Shown here one piece after another: positions 39,973 to 47,988 of a stretch of 64,000 nt of DNA (positions within the stretch are counted from its first letter, which is position 1; the number at the start of each line of letters is the position of its first letter). The position numbers and the translations under genes were made by a program. The stretch covers positions 62,001 through 126,000 of the forward strand of contig CAKTQV010000004.1 in assembly GCA_934597255.1 (NCBI GenBank). The letters are read 5' to 3'. The notes below the pieces were generated by a model. It ran no database searches and was not told the origin of the DNA. It saw nothing but the letters and a program-made list of their open reading frames with translations. The stretch comes from an uncultured Oscillospiraceae bacterium (GTDB lineage: Bacteria > Bacillota > Clostridia > Oscillospirales > Oscillospiraceae).

Positions 39973-40788
39973 TCAATTGGCCGCGACCGCGCCGGCGGAA
40001 GCGATGATCCCGGCGGCGTCCGGTCCGGTGGCGTAGTCAAAGAAGGCCTGCGCCGCGTCGGACAGGGGCGCGTCGTTTTTCGTGACGAGCACGAACGGAC
40101 GCTGGATGACGTAGCTGCCGTCCTTGACGCTCTCCTCCGTCGGGGCGACGCCGTTGACGGTCAGCGCCTTGACGGAATCCTGGATCGCGGCGAGCGAGGC
40201 GTAGCCGATGGCGTCGGGGTTCTGGGACACGGTCGTGATCACGTCGCCGGTGGAGGTGAGCTCCTGCCGGTACTGGCAGGCGTCGGCCGTGCCGGTGATG
40301 GACTCGAAGCCGTCGCGGGTGCCGCTGCCGGCCTCGCGGCCGGTGAGGACGATCGGCGCGTCGTTTCCGCCGACCTCGCTCCAGTTGGCGATCTCGCCGG
40401 TGTAGATGGCGGCGATCTGCTCAAGCGTCAGATCGGACACGGGGTTCTCGGGGCTGACGATGACGGCGATGCCGTCGTAGGCCAAAACCGTGCCGGTCAG
40501 ACCGGAGGCGGTCTCCTCGTCCTTAAGCGCGCGGCTGGAAAGACCGATGTCGCAGCGTCCCTCGGAAACGGCCTGGATGCCGGAGCCGGAGCCGGTGGGA
40601 TTGTAGGTGAAGCTCATGTCGGGGTTGTCGTTCGTGAACGATTCGCCCAGCGCGCCGATGACCTTTTCCATGGAGGTCGAGCCGTCCGTGGCGACGCTGC
40701 CCTTCGTCGAGGAGCTGCCGCAGCCGCTCAGCAGACCGGCCAGGCAAAGCACGGCGAGAACACAAGCCGTAATTTTTTTCATCTTCAT
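39973..40788 (-). CDS. pstS: Phosphate-binding lipoprotein PstS
   Basis: A 271-residue binding protein. Lipobox LLSGC at residues 19-23. Phosphate-contact regions typical of PstS are visible: DGSTSMEKVIGALGE, NPTGSGSGIQAVSEG and GREAGSGTRDGFES. It captures phosphate outside the cell for PstCAB. It is the first gene of the operon and is preceded by a candidate Pho box and an AAGGAG site. Confidence 0.95.
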   Translation of the reverse strand: MKMKKITACVLAVLCLAGLLSGCGSSSTKGSVATDGSTSMEKVIGALGESFTNDNPDMSFTYNPTGSGSGIQAVSEGRCDIGLSSRALKDEETASGLTGTVLAYDGIAVIVSPENPVSDLTLEQIAAIYTGEIANWSEVGGNDAPIVLTGREAGSGTRDGFESITGTADACQYRQELTSTGDVITTVSQNPDAIGYASLAAIQDSVKALTVNGVAPTEESVKDGSYVIQRPFVLVTKNDAPLSDAAQAFFDYATGPDAAGIIASAGAVAAN

Positions 40789-40842
40789 TTGGAACCACTC
40801 CTTTTGTTCACAGTGTTATGATTTCCTTTTCGGTACGATTTC

Positions 40843-40887
40843 AGAATACGCGGCCGCTGTAAAATGAAAAAGCAGACAAATGTAAAA
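40843..40887 (-). promoter_or_regulatory. Candidate Pho box and promoter of pstS
   Basis: Minus strand direct repeats TTTTACA at 40881-40887 and 40858-40864 with a weaker middle unit give a period of 11-12 bp, like TTHACA-N5 Pho boxes. TATTCT (40843-40848) lies downstream as -10. The repeats cover the poor -35, as expected for an activated promoter. Confidence 0.55.
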
Positions 40888-40899
40888 TCCGTGTCAAGA

Positions 40900-40995
40900 A
40901 AAACGGCCGCCCGGAACGGACGGCCGCGATCCGGCGGACAGGGGAGAGCGCCGCGTCCGGCGGATGCAGAACGGCCGCCCGGAATGGGCGGCCGT
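40900..40995 (-). terminator. Tandem hairpin terminators after degV
   Basis: Two similar stem-loops, 40971-40995 (ACGGCCGCCC / GGGCGGCCGT) and 40900-40926 (GGCCGTCCGTTCCGGGCGGCC), the second followed by TTTTTCTTG on the minus strand. They insulate the pst operon from degV. Confidence 0.7.
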
Positions 40996-41012
40996 GGTTT
41001 TGGGCAGGCTTG

Positions 41013-41894
41013 TCAGTTTTCCGCGCTGCGGAATTCGCTTTTTCCGAGGAAGAACAGCGCCAGCGCGCCGGGGCCGACGTGCGAGCCGGTGACGGGCTCG
41101 TAATCGACGATCATGATGTCCTTCGGCGGATTTTTCTCCCGCAGCAGCGCCGCGAGCGTCTGCGCGTCCTTTTCGCAGTCGGCATGGGCTATGCCGACGG
41201 TCTGCGACTGCGGATCGACGACGTATTTTTCATACTGCGCGGCCAGATCGCTCACGGAGCGGGCCCGGCCGCGGCTGCGGGCGAAGCAGACGATCTTCCC
41301 GCGGGTGTCGCCCTTGAGAAGGGGCTTGATGTGAAGAACGGTGGCCAGCGCCGCCTTGAGATTGGACAGCCGGCCCGTCGCGCGCAGGTATTTCAGATCG
41401 TCCACTGTGAACACCTGGCACATGAGCAGACGCATCTCGTCGAGCCGGGCGGCCGCGGCCGTGACGCTCATGCCCTCGTCCCGGCAGCGAACGGCCTCGA
41501 GCACCAGCAGCCCCTCGCCAAGCGACGCGCCCAGCGTGTCCACCAGGCTTATCCGGCGCTCGGGGAAAAGCGGACGCAGCTGTGAGGCGGCCATCTGCGC
41601 GGAGAAGAACGAGGAGCTGATGCCGGAGGACATTCCGACATACAGCACGTCGCGGCCGGCCTCCAGCAGCGGGCGCATGGCGTCGGCGTAGCGCTGGGGC
41701 GGTATCTGCGAGGTCGTCACGCGGACGCCGCGGCGCATGGCGTCGTAATAGGCGCCGCTGCGGAAGGAGGCGGTGTTGAGGCAGGTTTTTTCCTTGCCCT
41801 TGAAGCTGAAGGAAAAGGGGATGAGCCCGATCCGGTCGGCGTGCAGGAGCGCGCTGTCCAGATTGGCGGATGTATCGGTAATGATCTCAAACAT
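41013..41894 (-). CDS. DegV family fatty-acid-binding protein
   Basis: A 293-residue two-domain DegV protein. Hallmarks are ITDTSANLD at the N-terminus, VTTSQIPPQRYADAM, YVGMSSGISSSF and a C-terminal TGSHVGPGALALFF. By family, DegV/FakB proteins hold one fatty acid for the FakA kinase. No fakA is next to it, which is common. The start at 41894 is the ATG; a TTG two codons upstream is an alternative. Single gene with its own promoter. Confidence 0.92.
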   Translation of the reverse strand: MFEIITDTSANLDSALLHADRIGLIPFSFSFKGKEKTCLNTASFRSGAYYDAMRRGVRVTTSQIPPQRYADAMRPLLEAGRDVLYVGMSSGISSSFFSAQMAASQLRPLFPERRISLVDTLGASLGEGLLVLEAVRCRDEGMSVTAAAARLDEMRLLMCQVFTVDDLKYLRATGRLSNLKAALATVLHIKPLLKGDTRGKIVCFARSRGRARSVSDLAAQYEKYVVDPQSQTVGIAHADCEKDAQTLAALLREKNPPKDIMIVDYEPVTGSHVGPGALALFFLGKSEFRSAEN

Positions 41895-41916
41895 AGTCAA
41901 ACAGAACTCCTTATAT

Positions 41917-41958
41917 AATCTATAAGATTAGATTATCACATCGAATTGGCTGTGTCAA
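41917..41958 (-). promoter_or_regulatory. Promoter of degV with an inverted repeat
   Basis: Minus strand TTGACA (41953-41958), 17 nt, TAATCT (41930-41935). An inverted repeat AATCTA-N6-TAGATT (41917-41934) overlaps the -10 and transcription start, a candidate operator. Confidence 0.55.
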
Positions 41959-41981
41959 CCGTTCAGGCAAACAAAAATTCT

Positions 41982-42010
41982 TTGCAATCCGGAGCAGCTT
42001 GTGGTAGAAT
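41982..42010 (+). promoter_or_regulatory. Promoter of the DUF1836 gene
   Basis: TTGCAA (41982-41987), 17 nt, TAGAAT (42005-42010) with an upstream TGG. Divergent from the degV promoter. Confidence 0.65.
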
Positions 42011-42034
42011 ACAGCCGAAGGAGGCGAGGGGCCT

Positions 42035-42637
42035 TTGTCGTATAATAAGGAGCTGATCGCGGGAAAGCTGCGCCGCTGGGAGCGCTATCTTCTGCGTTTT
42101 CGTCTGCCCGGCTGGGAGGAGATACCCAACATGGGGCTGTATATGGAGCAGGTGGTCGATCTTCTGAAGGAGTATCTGGACTATATGCCGCCGGAGCTGA
42201 AGGAGGAGCAGGTGGTCACGGGCGCGGCCATCAACAACTACGTCCGGCGCAAGCTGCTTCCGTCCCCGCGCCGCAAGCGCTATTACCGCGTGCACATCGC
42301 CTACCTGATCATGATCTGCACGCTCAAGCAGAGCCTGAACATGTCGATGATCCAGGCCCTCCTGCCGGACGGCGAGGACGAGGCGGAGATCCGCACGGCC
42401 TACGAATCCTATGCCGCGCGGCACAACATGGCCGCCCGCTATTTCGTCGAGCAGGTGCGCCAGGCCAGCGCGCAGATCCTCGACCACGAGGAATCCACGG
42501 AGCTGACGGTGTCCAACGCGGAGGAGCTGATCTGTTCGTCCGCGGTCGTGGGCGGCTTTGCGCGGCTGCTGGCCGAAAAGCTGATCCTGCTCAACGGCAG
42601 AACGCTGGCCGACGGCGGCAGCGTGGAGGTGGAATAA
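42035..42637 (+). CDS. DUF1836 domain-containing protein
   Basis: A 200-residue protein. DUF1836 features are LPGWEEIPNMGLYMEQVVDLL at residues 24-44, TGAAINNYVRRKLLPSP, and YYRVHIAYLIMICTLKQSL, a MerR/HTH-like fold that may bind DNA. The start is a TTG at 42035, supported by AAGGAGG 10 nt upstream; the next ATG would remove the conserved N-terminus. It has its own promoter and terminator. Function unknown. Confidence 0.85.
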   Translation: MSYNKELIAGKLRRWERYLLRFRLPGWEEIPNMGLYMEQVVDLLKEYLDYMPPELKEEQVVTGAAINNYVRRKLLPSPRRKRYYRVHIAYLIMICTLKQSLNMSMIQALLPDGEDEAEIRTAYESYAARHNMAARYFVEQVRQASAQILDHEESTELTVSNAEELICSSAVVGGFARLLAEKLILLNGRTLADGGSVEVE

Positions 42638-42640
42638 AAA

Positions 42641-42680
42641 AACACCCTGTTCACGTTTTTGTGAACAGGGTGTTTTTTGC
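42641..42680. terminator. Bidirectional terminator
   Basis: Perfect 14-bp stem AACACCCTGTTCAC / GTGAACAGGGTGTT (42641-42654 with 42661-42674) with flanking A and T tracts. It serves convergent DUF1836 and HAD genes. Confidence 0.9.
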
Positions 42681-42683
42681 GGT

Positions 42684-43466
42684 TCAGCCGGCCGGAGCCG
42701 GAATGTCGCCGACGCCGTTGAGCACAAGGCGCGGCCGGTAGGGGAACTTTTTGATGTCGCCCCGGTCGGTCACGCCGGACAGGACGAGCACGGTGTCAAG
42801 ACCGGTCTCGATGCCGGCGACGATGTCGGTGTCCATGCGGTCGCCGATCATCACGGCGTCCTCCGAGTGAACGCCGAGAATGCGCAGTCCCGTGCGCATC
42901 ATGAGCGGGTTCGGCTTGCCGACGAAATAGGCCGCCTGGCCGGTGGCCATCTCGATGGGCGAGATCATGGCGCGGCAGGCGGGGATGATGCCGTCCTCCG
43001 AGGGGCCGGTCAGATCGCTGTTGGTGCCGATGAGCTTGGCTCCGCGCGAAACAAGGCGCACCGCCTTGAGGATGTTTTCGTAGTTATAGGTATTCCCTTC
43101 GCCGATCACGACATAATCCGGATCGACGTCGTTCATCGTGATGCCCTCGTCGTGCAGAGCCATGATAAGTCCCGCGCCGCCGATGACGTAGGCGCTGCAG
43201 CCCGGCGCCTGCGAGCGGATGAAGCGCGCCGTCGCCAGAGCGCTGGTGTAAAAGCGGCTCTCGTCCACCTCCAGCCCCATGCGCCGCAGCTTCTGCTGCA
43301 GCTCCTTGGGCGAACGCTCCGAGGAGTTGGTCAGAAACAGGAAGTTCTTCTCTTCCCGGTAAAGCCAGTCCACAAATTCCTTCACGCCCGGCAGCAGCTT
43401 GTTGCCGTGGTAGATCACGCCGTCCATATCGCAGATGAAGCCCTTTTTACTTCTGAGCTGTTCCAT
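42684..43466 (-). CDS. HAD-IIA family hydrolase (NagD-like phosphatase)
   Basis: A 260-residue phosphatase. HAD motif I is DMDGVIYHG (residues 12-20), motif II is FLTNSSERSPKEL, the lysine is in YFVGKPNPLMM, and motif III is MIGDRMDTDI. Capping domain C2a indicates the NagD/AraL/p-nitrophenyl phosphatase group, which cleaves sugar phosphates or nucleoside monophosphates. The start at 43466 follows AAGGAGG; 43502 is less likely. Single gene. Confidence 0.9.
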   Translation of the reverse strand: MEQLRSKKGFICDMDGVIYHGNKLLPGVKEFVDWLYREEKNFLFLTNSSERSPKELQQKLRRMGLEVDESRFYTSALATARFIRSQAPGCSAYVIGGAGLIMALHDEGITMNDVDPDYVVIGEGNTYNYENILKAVRLVSRGAKLIGTNSDLTGPSEDGIIPACRAMISPIEMATGQAAYFVGKPNPLMMRTGLRILGVHSEDAVMIGDRMDTDIVAGIETGLDTVLVLSGVTDRGDIKKFPYRPRLVLNGVGDIPAPAG

Positions 43467-43490
43467 ATCATGCCTCCTTTCTTTTTCATT

Positions 43491-43519
43491 ACAATATAAC
43501 AATAAGGCGGCCGTGTCAA
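43491..43519 (-). promoter_or_regulatory. Promoter of the HAD phosphatase gene
   Basis: Minus strand TTGACA (43514-43519), 17 nt, TATTGT (43491-43496). Confidence 0.65.
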
Positions 43520-43549
43520 ATCGGAAAGCATGTTTTTGTAAAATGTGTG

Positions 43550-43578
43550 AAAAGGCAGACCCCTTTGCGGGGTCTGCC
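43550..43578 (-). terminator. Terminator of the coaX operon
   Basis: Minus strand GGCAGACCCC / GGGGTCTGCC (43569-43578 with 43554-43563) followed by TTTTC. Confidence 0.8.
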
Positions 43579-43583
43579 GCGCG

Positions 43584-44360
43584 TTATTTCTTTTCCGCGT
43601 TTTTCCGGGCCAGAAGCGCCATGCCGCGGAAGACGAGATGCTCGTCGTAGACGATGGGGCGGCGGCAGTGCGGCGCGATAAAGCGGCCGAGGCCGCCGGT
43701 GGCCACGGCGGTGCAGGGGCGGCCGAGCGCGGTCTCCATGCGCTCGATCATGCCGTCGGTCATGGCGGCGGTGCCGTATACCGCGCCGCCGCACAGCGCG
43801 TCGGCCGTCTCGGTGGCGAGAATGGAGCCGGGCGCGGCCAGATCGACCGCGGGCAGCTGCGCCGTGCCGCGCGCGAGCGCCTGAAGCGACAGCTTCATCC
43901 CCGCGAGGATCACGCCGCCGCGGTACACGCGCTGCTCGTCCACGGCCGTCACGGTCGTGGCGCTGCCGTAGTCAAAAACGATGACCGGCAGCGGATAAAG
44001 CTCTGCGGCGGCGGCGTCGGCGGCGATGATGTCCGCGCCGAGCGTTTCCGGCTCCTCGATGGCGAGCGTCAGCCCGGAATCGAGCGCGGCGCCCACGACA
44101 AGCGCGTCGAGCCCGGCGGCGCTGTGGATGGCGGCGCGCAGCGTTTCCGTCAGCGGCGGGACCACGGAGCACAGAACGGCCGTGTCCAGCTCGGAGACGG
44201 CGATGTCCTCCCGGGCGAGAAAGGCCGAAAGCTCCGCGGCGTACTGCGCGGCGTCCCGGCCCGGGTCGGACGGCGTCCGGAGCGTCTGGCCGACGGGCTC
44301 GCCGTCGTTCAGAACGGCGGCGACGACGTCGGTGTTGCCTATATCCACAGCGAGAAGCAT
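43584..44360 (-). CDS. coaX: Type III pantothenate kinase
   Basis: A 258-residue enzyme for the first step of CoA synthesis, pantothenate to 4'-phosphopantothenate. ASKHA-fold motifs: phosphate-1 loop VDIGNTD (residues 5-11), VFDYGSATTVTAVD, and the type III marker GGVILAGMKLSLQALARGTAQLP near residues 148-170, which binds pantothenate. Usual family length. It lies 13 nt after the ECF S component gene, in the same operon. Confidence 0.94.
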   Translation of the reverse strand: MLLAVDIGNTDVVAAVLNDGEPVGQTLRTPSDPGRDAAQYAAELSAFLAREDIAVSELDTAVLCSVVPPLTETLRAAIHSAAGLDALVVGAALDSGLTLAIEEPETLGADIIAADAAAAELYPLPVIVFDYGSATTVTAVDEQRVYRGGVILAGMKLSLQALARGTAQLPAVDLAAPGSILATETADALCGGAVYGTAAMTDGMIERMETALGRPCTAVATGGLGRFIAPHCRRPIVYDEHLVFRGMALLARKNAEKK

Positions 44361-44373
44361 GGCGGAAGCCCCC

Positions 44374-44943
44374 TTACATCTTTTTGCGATAGCGGATCAG
44401 TCGCTCGGCCGCGGGCGCGAGCACCAGATTGACGGCCAGCTCCAGCAGGAAGTTCACGCCGGCCAGACCGACGATCATGTAAGCACCCGCGCTGGCAAAG
44501 CCGGCGCCGGCTGCCCACTCGCAGATCGTGTCCCAGAAGAACAGGCGGCAGCCGATGAGGAAAACGCCCGTGTTCGTGACCGGCGCGGCGACGGCGGCCA
44601 GAATGATGCCCCAGAGCGGATGCGATTTTGCCAGCGCCTTGTAGCACATGCCGGCGGCCAGACCGCAGCCGATGCCCTTGACCAGAACGGTGGCGATGGC
44701 GCCGGCGGGATTGATGGCCATAAAAAGACTTGCGTCGCCGGTCAGCAGTACGGTCAGGCCGAAAACAAGACCCAGCCAGCAGCCAACCTGCCAGCCGTAT
44801 ACTGCCGCTCCGACGACGATGGGCAGCAGGACAAGCGAGATGGAAAACGGTCCAAAATGGATCATCCCGCCGACGAGCTGCAGCACGACGACAATGGCGG
44901 CGAACAGGCCGCCGCCTACGATGGTACGGATCGAACGATTCAT
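44374..44943 (-). CDS. ECF transporter S component, predicted pantothenate
   Basis: A 189-residue protein with six membrane segments in the ECF S-component style (SISLVLLPIVVGAAVYGWQVG is a typical TM2-TM3 segment). S components bind a vitamin and share energising modules encoded elsewhere. Immediate linkage to coaX suggests pantothenate as the vitamin; this is inference from context. A GGAGG site precedes the ATG. Confidence 0.82.
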   Translation of the reverse strand: MNRSIRTIVGGGLFAAIVVVLQLVGGMIHFGPFSISLVLLPIVVGAAVYGWQVGCWLGLVFGLTVLLTGDASLFMAINPAGAIATVLVKGIGCGLAAGMCYKALAKSHPLWGIILAAVAAPVTNTGVFLIGCRLFFWDTICEWAAGAGFASAGAYMIVGLAGVNFLLELAVNLVLAPAAERLIRYRKKM

Positions 44944-45163
44944 ATGAAATTACCTCCACTGCCGCTTCGCCCCTATAACGAATGCAGCGTGTTATTATTT
45001 CCGGTTTTGGCCCTTCGGCCGCGGCCGGTTCATATAAAATAACACAGGAAGTGTAAAAGATAAAGAGGCAATTTTATAAAATCGGCGAAAAACGGCCCTT
45101 TTTCGGATTGCCAGAGGGAGGACGGCGTGATACCATGGGAAAAAAGCGACAGGAGGGAACGCT

Positions 45164-46348
45164 GTGAAATACGATTTTGACACGCTCAGGCTGCGCAGGG
45201 GCATGGACGCCGGGAAATGGGCGGAGCTGGAGAACGGGCCGTTCGCCGACACGGATTATATCCCCTTCTCCGTGGCGGATATGGAGTTTCTCACGCCGCC
45301 GGAGCTGGTGGAGGCCATGGTCGAGCGGGCGCAGTACGGCATGTACGGCTACACGTTTCCGGGCCGCGCGTTTTACGGCGCCGTCGCGGACTGGATGCGC
45401 CGCCGCCACGGCTGGACGGTAGAGCCGGAATGGATCGTGCCGGTGGACGGCGTTGTGGGCGGGCTGTACGAGGCGGTCCGCGCGCTGACGGAGCCGGGGG
45501 ACGGCGTGATCATCCAGCCGCCGGTGTATTTCCCGTTTCGCGCGGCGGTGGTCAACACCGGCCGGACGCTGGTGGAAAACCCGCTGCGGACGGAAAACGG
45601 ACGCTATGTCATGGATTTTGACGATCTGGCGGAAAAGGCGAAGCGGGCGAAGGCCATCATCGTCTGCTCGCCGCACAACCCGGTCGGCCGCGTCTGGAGC
45701 GAGGAGGAGCTGCGGCGGCTGGGCGATATCTGCTGCGAAAACGGCGTGACCGTGATCGTGGACGAGATACACCACGACATTGTAAATCCCGCCTTCCGCC
45801 ATACGGCGTACGGCACGCTGGGGGAAAAATACGCCGCGAACGCCGTTATATGCACGGCGGCGAGCAAGACCTTTTCCACGCCGGGGCTGAACACCAGCTC
45901 CATCATCATCCCGGACGGTGCCCTGCGCGCGCGCTTCCGGGCGCAGCTTGACCGCGATGGCCGTCACTTCCAGAGCTGCTTCGGTATGCTGGCCACGACG
46001 GCGGCCTATACGAAATGCGGCGAGTGGGTGGACGAGATGAACGAATACGTCGCGGCGAATTACGAGGCGCTGTGCCGTTTCGTTTCCGAGCGGCTGCCCG
46101 GCGTGCGGGTGAGCCCGCTGGAGGGGACGTATCTGGCGTGGATCGACTTCGGCGCCTTCGGGCTGACGCCGGAGGAGCTGACGGCGTTTCTGGCCGGCGA
46201 GTGCGGCGTTTACATGAACGACGGCGCCATGTTCGGCGCCGCCGGCGCGGGCTTCGGACGGATGAATTTGGCCTGTCCGCGCGCGCCGCTGATGGACGCG
46301 CTCGGCCGCATCGAAAGCGGGGCGCGCGCCCGCGGGCTGATCGGCTGA
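45164..46348 (+). CDS. MalY/PatB family pyridoxal phosphate-dependent lyase or aminotransferase
   Basis: A 394-residue fold-type I PLP enzyme. The N-terminus FSVADMEFLTPPELVEAM is the MalY/PatB hallmark. The SPHNPVGRVW loop, the DEIHHDIV motif and the Schiff-base lysine in TAASKTFSTPGL are present. Family members cleave cystathionine (beta C-S lyase) and make homocysteine or H2S. It starts at a GTG (45164) with AGGAGGG upstream. A single gene closed by a strong terminator. The 220-nt gap before it has no clear regulatory RNA. Confidence 0.92.
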   Translation: MKYDFDTLRLRRGMDAGKWAELENGPFADTDYIPFSVADMEFLTPPELVEAMVERAQYGMYGYTFPGRAFYGAVADWMRRRHGWTVEPEWIVPVDGVVGGLYEAVRALTEPGDGVIIQPPVYFPFRAAVVNTGRTLVENPLRTENGRYVMDFDDLAEKAKRAKAIIVCSPHNPVGRVWSEEELRRLGDICCENGVTVIVDEIHHDIVNPAFRHTAYGTLGEKYAANAVICTAASKTFSTPGLNTSSIIIPDGALRARFRAQLDRDGRHFQSCFGMLATTAAYTKCGEWVDEMNEYVAANYEALCRFVSERLPGVRVSPLEGTYLAWIDFGAFGLTPEELTAFLAGECGVYMNDGAMFGAAGAGFGRMNLACPRAPLMDALGRIESGARARGLIG

Positions 46349-46357
46349 CCGGAAAAA

Positions 46358-46394
46358 AGGAAAGGGCACGGACGGTATCGTCCGTGCCCTTTGT
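46358..46394. terminator. Bidirectional terminator
   Basis: Perfect 14-bp stem AAAGGGCACGGACG / CGTCCGTGCCCTTT (46361-46374 with 46379-46392). It closes both the MalY gene and the opposing opp operon. Confidence 0.85.
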
Positions 46395-46408
46395 CTGTGC
46401 GGGAAAGA

Positions 46409-46999
46409 TCAGTCGGTGGGGATCTTGATGTAGCCCTCGAGGCATTTCAGAAGCGCCTGCGGCAGCGTCTGGCCGCTCTCGGTGTCGACCACATGGCTCT
46501 CGCCGGAGCCTTCGGCCGTGCCGATCATCAGACCGCGCGCGCCCTTGTAGCGGCCGGTGCCGCCGACGATCACGTTCGTGAGGATGTCGCGCCGCAGCTC
46601 CACGGTCTTTTCCGGCACGCCCTCGTCGCCCGCGCCGCGCTGGCAGAAGATGCCGTCATAGGCGTAGATGTCGCCGTCCTTGAGCCGGTAGATGCAGAAC
46701 AGGGCGGTGTCGTAAACGTCCATCCAGTCGTCGGTGAAGTAGGTCTCGATGGGGAAGTCCTTCTTCTCGGGGCAGTCGCCCACGATGGCGTAGTATTCGC
46801 TTTTTCCGAACGGGTGGAACCAGCCGATGCCGGAATGGACGGTCTTGCCCTCACAGGGCCATTTCTTGAGAAGATCGTAGCCGGCTTCGTAGGCCATGCG
46901 GACGGAATAGGTCATGCAGGGCTGAAATTTTTCTTCTTCCTTCTTTTCCTCCGCGGGCTTTTTGGCTTCCTCGGGGGCTTTGACTTGTTCGTTATCCAT
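46409..46999 (-). CDS. Conserved protein of unknown function at the end of the opp operon
   Basis: A 196-residue protein. The first 28 residues are charged and low-complexity (Glu/Lys-rich). The rest appears beta-rich, with FPIETYFTDDWMDVYDTALFC and a C-terminal VGGTGRYKGARGLMIGTAEG, a glycine turn reminiscent of allene-oxide-cyclase/dirigent-like barrels. That resemblance is by eye only. No signal peptide. It starts 23 nt after oppF with an AAGGAGAG site and shares its terminator, so it is probably part of the peptide-uptake operon. Confidence 0.65.
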   Translation of the reverse strand: MDNEQVKAPEEAKKPAEEKKEEEKFQPCMTYSVRMAYEAGYDLLKKWPCEGKTVHSGIGWFHPFGKSEYYAIVGDCPEKKDFPIETYFTDDWMDVYDTALFCIYRLKDGDIYAYDGIFCQRGAGDEGVPEKTVELRRDILTNVIVGGTGRYKGARGLMIGTAEGSGESHVVDTESGQTLPQALLKCLEGYIKIPTD

Positions 47000-47022
47000 G
47001 TGGTGCTCTCCTTATGTGTGTT

Positions 47023-47988
47023 TTAAAGCGAGTTGATCGAGCGGACGTGGTGGCAGGCGACGAAGTGGCGGGGCAGGACCTCCTCAAGCTGCGGCTGCTC
47101 CTGCGAGCATTTTTCCGTGGCGTAGGGGCAGCGGTTGGCAAAGCGGCAGCCGGGCTTGGGATTGACGGGGCTGGTCAGCTCGCCCTTCATGATGACGCGC
47201 TTTTTCTCCAGATTGATGTTGGGGATGGGGATGGCGGAGAGAAGGCCCTTCGTGTAGGGGTGCAGCTGGTGGGCGAACAGCTCCTTCGACGCGCATTTTT
47301 CCACCATGCAGCCGACGTACATGACCATGATGTCGTCGGAGATGTGCTTGACGACGGACAGGTCGTGCGTGATGAAGATGTAGGTGAGCTTTTTCTCCTC
47401 CTGCAGGTCCTGCAGAAGATTGAGGATCTGCGCCTGGATGGACACGTCCAGCGCGGACACCGGCTCGTCGCAGACGATGAACTTCGGCTCGAGAGCGAGC
47501 GCGCGCGCCACGCCGATGCGCTGGCGGCGGCCGCCGTCAAGCTCGTGCGGGTAGGAAAACGCCAGCCGGTGGGCCAGACCCACGGTGTCCATCAGCTCGA
47601 ACACGCGCTTTTTGAGCTCGTCCTTGGATCGGTAGACGCGGTAGATCTTCATGGGCTCCGCGATCAGCTCCGACACGCACAGCCGCGGGTTGAGCGAGGA
47701 AAACGGGTCCTGGAAGATGATCTGCATATCCTTGCGCAGCGCCTTGCGCTCGGCGCCCCTGGCCGCCGTGATATCCTCGCCCTCAAAGAGGATCTGGCCG
47801 CCGGTGGCCTCGGTCAGACCGAGGATGGTGCGGCCGAGCGTGGATTTGCCGCAGCCGGACTCGCCCACGACGCCCAGCGTCCGCCCGCGGTCGAGCGTGA
47901 AGCTGACGTTGTCCACGGCGTGAAGCAGGCCGGCGGGCGTCTTGAAATATTTTTTCAGATGGTTGACTTGCAGAAGCTGGTCAGACAT
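47023..47988 (-). CDS. oppF: Peptide ABC transporter ATP-binding protein (OppF/DppF type)
   Basis: A 321-residue ATPase. Walker A GESGCGKST, a signature region modified to LDGGRRQRIGVARAL (Asp for Ser in LSGG), and Walker B FIVCDEPVSALD. The C-terminal oligopeptide module has the Cys-rich PKPGCRFANRCPYATEKC, expected to hold an iron-sulfur cluster in some DppF/OppF. The ATG at 47988 overlaps the oppD stop. The missing Ser of the signature is known to vary in some OppF subunits. Confidence 0.9.
   Translation of the reverse strand: MSDQLLQVNHLKKYFKTPAGLLHAVDNVSFTLDRGRTLGVVGESGCGKSTLGRTILGLTEATGGQILFEGEDITAARGAERKALRKDMQIIFQDPFSSLNPRLCVSELIAEPMKIYRVYRSKDELKKRVFELMDTVGLAHRLAFSYPHELDGGRRQRIGVARALALEPKFIVCDEPVSALDVSIQAQILNLLQDLQEEKKLTYIFITHDLSVVKHISDDIMVMYVGCMVEKCASKELFAHQLHPYTKGLLSAIPIPNINLEKKRVIMKGELTSPVNPKPGCRFANRCPYATEKCSQEQPQLEEVLPRHFVACHHVRSINSL

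Noticed and set aside
42867..43499. A 210-codon plus-strand frame opposite the HAD phosphatase
   Set aside because: Antisense to a gene with all HAD motifs; no ribosome site or recognisable domain.
44944..45163. A riboswitch in the gap between the ECF and MalY genes
   Set aside because: Only a short GGCC-rich hairpin is seen; no conserved riboswitch core or terminator for either gene.
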